Assembly (NCBI RefSeq): GCF_947179515.1
Contig: NC_067473.1
Coordinates: 130,880,301-130,944,300, forward strand
Length of the DNA: 64,000 bases
Reading direction: 5' to 3'
From: Apodemus sylvaticus
Lineage: Eukaryota; Chordata; Mammalia; Rodentia; Muridae
Shown: piece after piece, positions 9,340-18,400 of the stretch
Numbering within the stretch: position 1 is the first letter of the stretch
Layout of the letters: each line of letters opens with the position of its first letter
The notes under the pieces: generated by a model
The model's database searches: none
The model's input: the letters and a program-made list of their open reading frames with translations, nothing else
What the model was told of the DNA's origin: nothing
Translations under genes and position numbers: made by a program

Positions 9340-12091
9340 AGCTGTAAGTCTCCTTGTCAGAGAATCAAACCGCCTGTTTCCAACTTCAAATGTTATATTA
9401 GCTGTCATTCTCTGTATTTCTTTCTAGTCTGTCCTATCAAAAGAAGACAGCCCACAACAATTACCCAGATGCTTTCAAAATAGAATTCTTTTACACATTA
9501 AAAAAAACAAAACAAAACAAAAACAAACCAAAAGGCTGTCTTCAGGCAGTGGCAAACCCACTCTGACCTTACTCTTGGGTAGCTCTAAGAGGGCAGACCT
9601 AATTGTCATGCGCAAGTGTCCTAGGCGCATGCGCCCTCGGCAGGTTCACGCTCTCCATTCTCCTTACCTCCTTCTTCCTTTTTCTTCTCTTCGCCCTTCT
9701 TCTTTCCTGCCTTCCATTTGCAACATGACTCTGGATGGGTCAGGGAGATGAGTGACATCAATAAACACAAAGGAAGTCAGAGAAGGAAGAAGGGAGGACA
9801 GGGCTCGAGGTGTGGTCAGCAGGCAGAGCAGGGCTCAGCCAGGCTCCCCTGGGGCCTTCTTGATGCATGGCTATTTCCGAGGGGCTAAACATGGGATCTA
9901 CACATAGCCCTGCTGCCCGTCGGGCTAGGGCAGATGCTATGCTCAGAATGGTTCTGCCCTTGAGTGAGTCAAGGCTGCTGGGCTTGATGCAGTGTAGGAG
10001 GCCTACCACCCAGAACACATCAGAGAGGTGATCATAGCTGGGCCAGCTTGGACAACGACAACTTGGGCAGTGTGAGATTTGACTCTTGAGATTTTTGCCA
10101 GACCCCTCGGAGGCCAGACTTAAAAATTCAAAATAGACCAGTGGTTTCTCAATTACCAAGGGTGATTCTGTCCATAGGCCAATACCCAGCCAGTTGTGTT
10201 TGTCACAGCTGGGATGGGAGACATGCTATTCACATTTAGTGGAGAGATGCTAGAAATGTGCTAAAGCCCTAAATGTTCAGGAGAGCCCTCTCAGTAAACA
10301 GTGAGCTAGCTCAAGATGCTCATGGAAATTAATAACTAAGAGCTGACAGCAATAGTTAAGGAACTGTGCTTGTCCCAGGCAAGTGTAAAGTAGTCAAATA
10401 CAACCCAGGCAAGGGGAATGCACAGGACTTAGGAAGCAGGTTTCAAGCTGCTGTTCTAGGTACTGAAGGATACAAGGAACCAGAAAGGTAAGGCCCTTTA
10501 CAGGAACACCAAGCCACTCTGACTGACTCTATGAGCTTCTGGGCCCCTCCTCCAGCCCCTCCTGAGGCGGGGTGGGGGGGTGGGGGTTGCCCTTTCTCAT
10601 GCAAACCAAGACCCAATCAGCATTTCTCCTTCCAAGCATCTTTCCAAGCCCCAGGTCAAAACCTTTGAGTTCTGAAATCATCCATCCAACAGACTCTAGC
10701 CTGCTTCTCCATTCACTACTAGATTCAGAAGCCTCACAAAATGAAGCAAACTGTAGTGAGGAAATGTTTACATCGGTGCACATTCTAACCACTAGTCCAG
10801 ACCTGGTGGCTTCCTTTAGAATCAGTGGAACACCAATTTCTTACAGACTACAATTCCAAACAGCAAATTCTAAACTCATCCAGACGGAACTCGGTTCTTT
10901 CTCACTTGGAGAAAAATGACCAAAGGAAAAATGGCTCATTTAACGAAGGAACTGAAGCATAAACCTGTAAAATCCTAGCTACTCGGGGGAGCTGAGGCAG
11001 GAGGACGGTGAGTTCAAGGCCAGCTTGGACCACTTAGTGAGACCCTATCTCAAAATACAAAGAAAGCGTGTTGTTCAGTGGCAGAGTGCTTGCCTAAGGG
11101 CTCTAAGATCCTAGTTTCAATCTCCAGTAAAACAAAAGAGCGTGAGCATAGGAACGTGCAGACGCGCACACCCATGGGGGCAGGGAAGGGAAGAAAGGAG
11201 GGTGGGAGCTGACTCTGTAGCAATGGAACTGCTGTCTATCCTGACCGCACAATTGCCTGTTGCTGAACTGTCCTCCAGTTTTGCAAGATGCCACCAACTG
11301 GACAATGTGGGTATAGAGTGAAGGGGGAGGACCCTGTGTCAAACTGCACTATTTCTGTCTATGAGACACGGTTGACTTGAACCTGCAGCCACAGCTCTGA
11401 TACTGCCCCAGTGATTCTTGATGTCCACATTAGGAAGAATGAGGAAGCCACACAGTATCTTCTCTCTAACCATCTTTTACTAAACTGCTAAGCCACATTA
11501 TCTTTTAGTCTTTCTAAAGATGCTCAGCATTAACAAATACTGTTCAAGCCTTTTGGAAAAAAAAACATGCTTACATTTTATTCACAGTGTTTAGTTATAC
11601 ACTGGCTTCAGAAAGAGAACAAATAAGTTGTACATCTCCAAAATCTCTTTTAGTAATAGGTTACTTACTGTAATCTTCAGGAGGTAGAAGGTTACAAATT
11701 CTACATAGTGAGTGACCATTGAAAAATAAAAGAGAAATAGAAAGACAGAAAGGAAGAGAGTGAGAAAGGAAAGAAAAAAGGAAGAAAATCATGTTAAAAT
11801 GTTTATAAAAGTGGGTGGGGCAGGGAAATGGCTGCCAGTTTAAGAACACCGCTGTGGAAGCTCAGATCTGACTCTCATCCCAGCATCCACAGGAAAGCCA
11901 GGCACACTGCACATCTGTAATCCCGGTGAGCTGGAAACAGCTGGATGGCTGGCAAACACCTGCCAGCCAGCCTGCCTAAACCAGGAGCTCCAGGTTCAGT
12001 GAAAGACCATGTCTCAAAGAGTGAGCTGGAAAGTTAATGAAGAAGGCATAGATTCCCTGGCCTCAACACGTGAGCCCGTGAGTGCATGCAT

Positions 12092-12128
<37 letters not shown>

Positions 12129-12140
12129 TGTGCGCACGTG

Positions 12141-12174
<34 letters not shown>

Positions 12175-15100
12175 ACACACACACACACACTATATAAGCA
12201 TATATTAAAGACAGAAGCACACACAAAGTGGATTGGAGCTGGGTGTGTAGCTCGGTGGGAGAACTCCAGCATGGACAAAGCTCTACACTTAGTCCCTGGA
12301 CAAACAAACCGGTTAGAAGGTAGAGCAAGATGAGATCACAGAACACCTCTTTAAAGTGAAAAATAATAAAACAAAAATCTCAAGTGCTAAACATATTCAC
12401 CAAATGGAATAGAAAACCTGGCATCAAAATTCTTCTTTTCCAGTATTTTTTAATTATGAAAATCATAACTTAATAAAAACCACAATGTAAACTACTAACA
12501 ATTAGGATAGCATGTTTTTATAGCAGTGTTTCCTAAAGTCATGATTTTATAAGTCACTCAAAGTGTTAAAAAAAATGAATACCAGGTTAAAACTATTGTT
12601 TGATATAAAATGTATTTTCTCTAGGTAAACTAGTATTTTGGGTTTTTGCCCAAACTAGTTTTCCTTGATTAGTTTGCATTTGCCAGAGCTCAGGATTGAA
12701 CTCAGGTCCTTAGTCCCATGAGACACATGCTCTAACCATAAGCTACTGCCCTAGTAACTCTCTCCCTAAGCCAGGCTGGCCTTGAACTCTGAATCCTCCT
12801 GCCTCAGGATCCCAAGTGCTGAGATTATAGCCATGTTCAATACGGTCCCACTGTTTTTTCCACTTTTTTTTTTTTTTAACAGAGCTGAGGACCGAACCCA
12901 GGGCCTTTAGCAAGCGCTCTACCACTGAGCTAAATCCCCAACCCCGTTTTTTCCACTTTGAATGACCAAATATGAAGTAAACAGATGCACCTGAGACAGA
13001 GCAGGAGGCTGACCTCAAAACTACCTGTCCCCGCCCACCGCTCTCTCCTCATCTCAAATACTGTTCTATTTATTCAAAAGACAGATCTGGGGGCAAAACT
13101 GAAGTAGGAGAAAGAATTTCCCATAAAGGCTCTATAGTTTTACAATTTATTAAGAAACCATCATTGATCATGAGTAGAAATGAAATCTGTACTATACATC
13201 AGGAGATATTTATTAAAACATCCTTTATTTTACCTATCTTGAATGTAGCTGAGAACTCTCTAGAAGATCTATATTTTTCTAGAATAGATTAACTTAATCT
13301 TCACCATGATTATCAACTTCAGTTCTTGGCCCTGAAAATCGCTCATTGAAGTGAACTTTCAATTTTTCCAAAACAGGGGAAAAGAATATAGAATGTTGTA
13401 AACTGAGTTCTAGAAATATATTTCATGGAGTCAATAGGGGAAGGTGAACATGACACAAAATCTTGTCTTTGAGGGCTTTGTCAGATTATCAGTTGATTTT
13501 TACTATAAAACCATTATTTAAAGATTTCTTTATTTGACCTCCCATGAAAACAAGCTTCAGGAATATAAGGAGACTCTTGGACTCGCTTGTTTTCAGGATT
13601 GACATGAACTTGAATTATGGAAACAGAATTAAGTTGCTTTTGAAGTATCAAAAATAGCAAGGGAGTCCCTGCCCTGCCCTGCCCTGTTGGTGTGAGCACT
13701 CAGCTAGCCTCATTCTAACTTAAGCTTTGCCTCTTTAGGGTCTTGTGAGGAAGAAATTTGGTGGATTAGCCTTGAAGATTGTTATAAGAATGAGACAATC
13801 TGTGCTGTGGATCAATCAAAATGCAGGACTGTCACCTCCCAAGAGACACTTTCAAAAGAAAGCCATATAATACCATAAATGATACCCATCACAACAGATG
13901 AACCATTCTTACCAGAAACAAAAAAATAATGGAAAAAAAAAACCCACATTCATCGAAATGAATTAAGAAAGGCAGCACAGGATCAGAAGGAGATCTGAGA
14001 ACTGACAGGAGTCACAGAGGAAATCAGGGCCTCTACAGGTCAGATAGAAACATTAGCTGGTGGCTTCAGAAACAGATTAGACCAAGTCAAAGAAAAAAAT
14101 GGCAGAGCTTAAAGACAGATCAGTTGGATTGCTAGTGTCAGAAAGAACCCTTAAAAGAATCAAATATTCAGATTATAAGGGAGAAGAGCAACAGGTTTGA
14201 CATAGCATAGCTAAGCTGTTAAAGTATAGGGCAAAAAGAATATTACAATCTGCTAGAAAGAAATGTCAAGTAACATTTTAAGGCAAACATATTAGATTTA
14301 TGACAGATTTCTCAGAAGGAACTCTAAATGCCAGGAGGGCATGGAATGATATATTTTGGGTCCTAAAGGAAAGTAAGAACTAAGATTGTTGTACCTAGCA
14401 AGGCTGCCAGTCACTGTCAACAGACAAGTGGGCGCCACTGTGGTAAAGATAAATCAGGTGACCTCACAGTCACGAAGCCAGGTTTATAAAAGATGCTTAA
14501 GGGAATCCTATATGCAGAAAAGAAAGAATTTAGTAAATAACATCATTAAGAACATGAATAACTCCCACTAGAAGAAGAAATTCTCCAATAAGAAGAAATA
14601 CCACTAATACTTGTATGCCAAGTATTAGAACAAAACCTAATTTTATAACAACAAAATATTACTAGACATATAAAGAAGATTTTGGTCCCAATGCTAGCAG
14701 CAGATGACTTTTAAATGTAAGAACAACTTTGCATAACTGGAGAAAAGATCCCCAAATTTATGGGGGAGCACAGACTTTGTCAAATAAGCCAAGGAACTCT
14801 AAACAAAACCATATTGGAGAAAATAAATAAGACACAAGGAAATCATGCATAGGTGGATTTCCTAGATATGGTTTCAAAAAGCAGAGAAAACAAAAACAAT
14901 ACCTAGAATTCCATGCCAAGTTTATGCTCAGCAAGGCAGATTGGTCTTTATTCTGCTGACCTATAGAACAAAGCAGTGTGTGGTGGTTTGGATAACAATG
15001 GCCCCCATAGGCCCCTACATTTGAACACTTGGTCCTGGGTTGGTGGAACTGTTTGGGGAGGATTAGGAGGTGTGGCCTTGTTGGAGAAAATGTGTCATAG

Positions 15101-15373
15101 GAATGGATATAAGGTTTCAAAAGACTGTTCCCTGAGTGCTCTCCGCCCCCTGCTTGTGGTCCAGGCTGAGAACTCTCAGCTGTTCCTGCTGGGATGCAAA
15201 TGGAAGGACCCTGGGGAGATGGATCAGACTATAAACCGCTTGCCAAGCACACACAAGGGCCTGTTTTCAGATCCTCAGCATTTATGTAAAAAAGCCAGGC
15301 ACCAAGTGAGGAAGATGGCCCACATCAATGTCTGGCACCCATAGGCAAACTCAGAAGCATGTATATATAAGCA

Positions 15374-15408
<35 letters not shown>

Positions 15409-18400
15409 GCTATATACATACATATATACATACACATACATACATACACACACATGGCACAAATTAAAATCTGGGCTATTAACACTTATCCTGATGGACA
15501 TCCTGTCTCTGCCATTGGTTTTCAGTTAAGAAAAAATGCTCAAATGACCACAGTTGATTTTACTGGGGTAGAAGAGTGGAGTAGTCAGGGCCGCACAGAA
15601 GTGGGGGAGACCAGAAAGACATAAGGGTTGCTCTCACATGCTATCTGTGTGACTCCAACTGGGCTTAATGTCATACAGAGTGAATGGCAAATATAAAAGT
15701 ACATCCCAGGTGTGAGGTATTGGGTAAGAGTGACATATACAACATTTTAAATAAACCATATGGCTCATACATCTGACTCATGATAGTCACTATTAATAAG
15801 AAAAGGCCATTTTTAAAATGTACACTCTACAAACTCTATACACAACCCATACAATTCTCAGAGCAGAAAGATAACAGGAAGCTACTCAGGGACAATGGCT
15901 TCAGTGCACAAAAGAGGACTGCTAAGAGCAAGGAAGAAACTGGATTTGCTACCCAAAGCAGCTGGGTGAGCCTCACGGCCTCCTGGGAAACCTGACGTTT
16001 AGACAGGTGACTAGCAGTAAAGCCAGTTATATCTTAGAATGTCCAGGAATAAAAAGGTGGTGTCATGTTTAAAAAATGACAAGTGAAGTCTTGCATGGTC
16101 AAACCACAGGAAGAGTGGTCCAAATGTAACAGGAAGCATTTCTCAAGGCCATCAACCGCAGGAAAGCTGGCCGTGAATACTACTTTGAGACACTCTCCAG
16201 CAACCAAGCGGGGTCCTCACACTGAGCTATACCTCCCCGATTGGCTATGGAAGCTCATTTCCTTACGGGCTTGAAACTACGGAGTGCTATCTGGCACAGT
16301 TAAGATCCCCGGGTAGGCGGCTGTTTCTATGATAGCTTCAAACCCAAAGGGGGAAGAGGGAGAAGGCAGAAGCAAGAATTCCATTTCATTATAAAATATG
16401 CTACCTGTACCTGTGAGAGAAAAAAGTAGTATCTTCCTCCAAGAAGTCACCTGCCCTGGACCCTCGTCTGATTGCCCATGAACCAAATTTTATTGACTAG
16501 AACAATGAAGAAGAGAGATAGCTACTTGCCAACCTAGAAAACTTGCCTGATACCACACTGTGTTGAAATGTTTTCTGTGTGAAGGATAGGGACACAGTTC
16601 CACATGCTATCTGATCATCTTCAATCCCCCCTTCTCTCTACCTCTTTATATAATAAAAACCCACCATCCCTTCAGTTGGAGAATCTGCAATTCCTAGGAA
16701 CACAACCTCTAAGCCCCATCTGACTTGATCTGGAAGGTCTGTGGCTTTGCCTCTCAGGGCACATAATCTATCCAAAATTTCTTAGGTCATCGTGACATTG
16801 AATTGCTCTGCAATCACACCAGAAAATTAAATGTCCTGAATCTCCAAGTGTTATAAAAAAAAAACATATCTCACAGGTATAGAAGCAAAATAACAAAACT
16901 TTGACTGGGCACTGTGGTGCAAGCTTAGCACTTGGTGCAGTGTGGAGAAAAATCAGGAGTTCAAGGCCAGCCTAGACAATGTGAGAAGCTGTCCCCAAAA
17001 CAAACACCAACAAATCAGAAAGGTTAGGATACAAGAGTAAGTGTGTTTGTTATTGGTGATTGGGGGAAAAAAAGCCACAACAAACAAAATCCACAAAGCT
17101 GACTGATTTCTGCTCCATCAGCTGGTTGAGCATAGTCTTTTAAAGAACTCTTTACTTTGATTTTACAAAAACACGTTTCAGTAAAATATCTACTTTTCCC
17201 ACATGTTAGGAATTATGTTGATGTAAGGTTACTTTTAATGTCAGGAGAGCAATGGAGTGGAAGGGGGGGGGGGGGAGAAGAGAGAAACAGGTGCATCCTC
17301 ACTGTACTGCCCTCTGACTTATGTTTCAAGTGACCTAGCCATGCCTTGTGCCACACAGGCCTTGATCAGCGGGAGGGGACACCCAGAGTCCCAGTGCAGA
17401 CACTAACTTTCCGAGTCAGGGGGTGGCAGCTGTCTCCCACTTGGCCCATAGGTGTGCAGATCCTTATGCTCTTAACCCAGATACTGACAGCGCAGCACAT
17501 GCCTCCTCCACACTGAGAGTCCTTGTCGCAAGCCTGAAAGGAAAAGAACCAACAGATAAATATAGAGAGCGGGAAAGGCTCAGGCTAGGGAACTCTACAA
17601 TTAGCAGGGAAAATCCTCTTTAAATATCCAAATGCCAGTCAAGTATTTACCACACAAGCACAAGGACACACGTTCAGTCCTCAGATTCTACAAGAAAAGC
17701 CAGAGGCACGGTGGCTTGCACCTGCCATCTGGGCTCTGGGAAGACGGAGGCGGGCCGATCCTTGGGCCTTGCCAACCAGCCTACCTGAATTGGGGCATTC
17801 TAAGCCATGGGAGAAACTGTGTCTCAAAAATTAAGGTGGACAGCACTTGAGATGAGTTAAACATCTGAGTTTAACTCTTGTCTTCCGCCCACATGCCCAT
17901 ACATGCGTGTGTGAAACTCTCTCCCCGGACATGAGCATGTATATACACACACGAAAAATCCTAAGCAGTGATTTTTATAAAATAGAACCGGAAGCTCCAT
18001 TTGTGTGTTTACATCCACCGTCAACACTTATTAGAATGTTTCCATGCACTAAAGAGCTCCTATATGATGAGACACTGGGTTTTAGGAGGAAGGATGGGAA
18101 GGGGAGGGGGGAGGGGGGACCAACAACACTTTTCTCTTCTTCTGGTGCTTTATGGCTGAACTTGAAAAAATGTGTTTACGCTAGTCCTGCGCTATACACA
18201 GTCATGCAGAGCTACACGGATCAAATCACATGATTTTATGATTATTAATTGCTGAATATATGGGGCCTAGTTGAAAAGATTGAAATGGTCTCGAAATGTG
18301 GAACAAACCAGTGCAGACCTGTAAAGGCACCACTGCGACATTTACAAGTGTTCACTTTCCCTTTCAAGTATTTACATTGGATGTTTCTTGTACTGGTACC

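Noticed and set aside
9758..10159. 133-codon minus-strand frame upstream of Prok2 exon 3
   Set aside because: Intronic, no recognisable motif, not bounded by convincing splice sites. Exon 3 itself is shown by its match to the known cassette.
12867..12945. tRNA gene call for the GGTAGAGCGCTTGC region
   Set aside because: The tRNA-like head belongs to an ID SINE with A tail and target-site duplication, and it lacks a complete cloverleaf.
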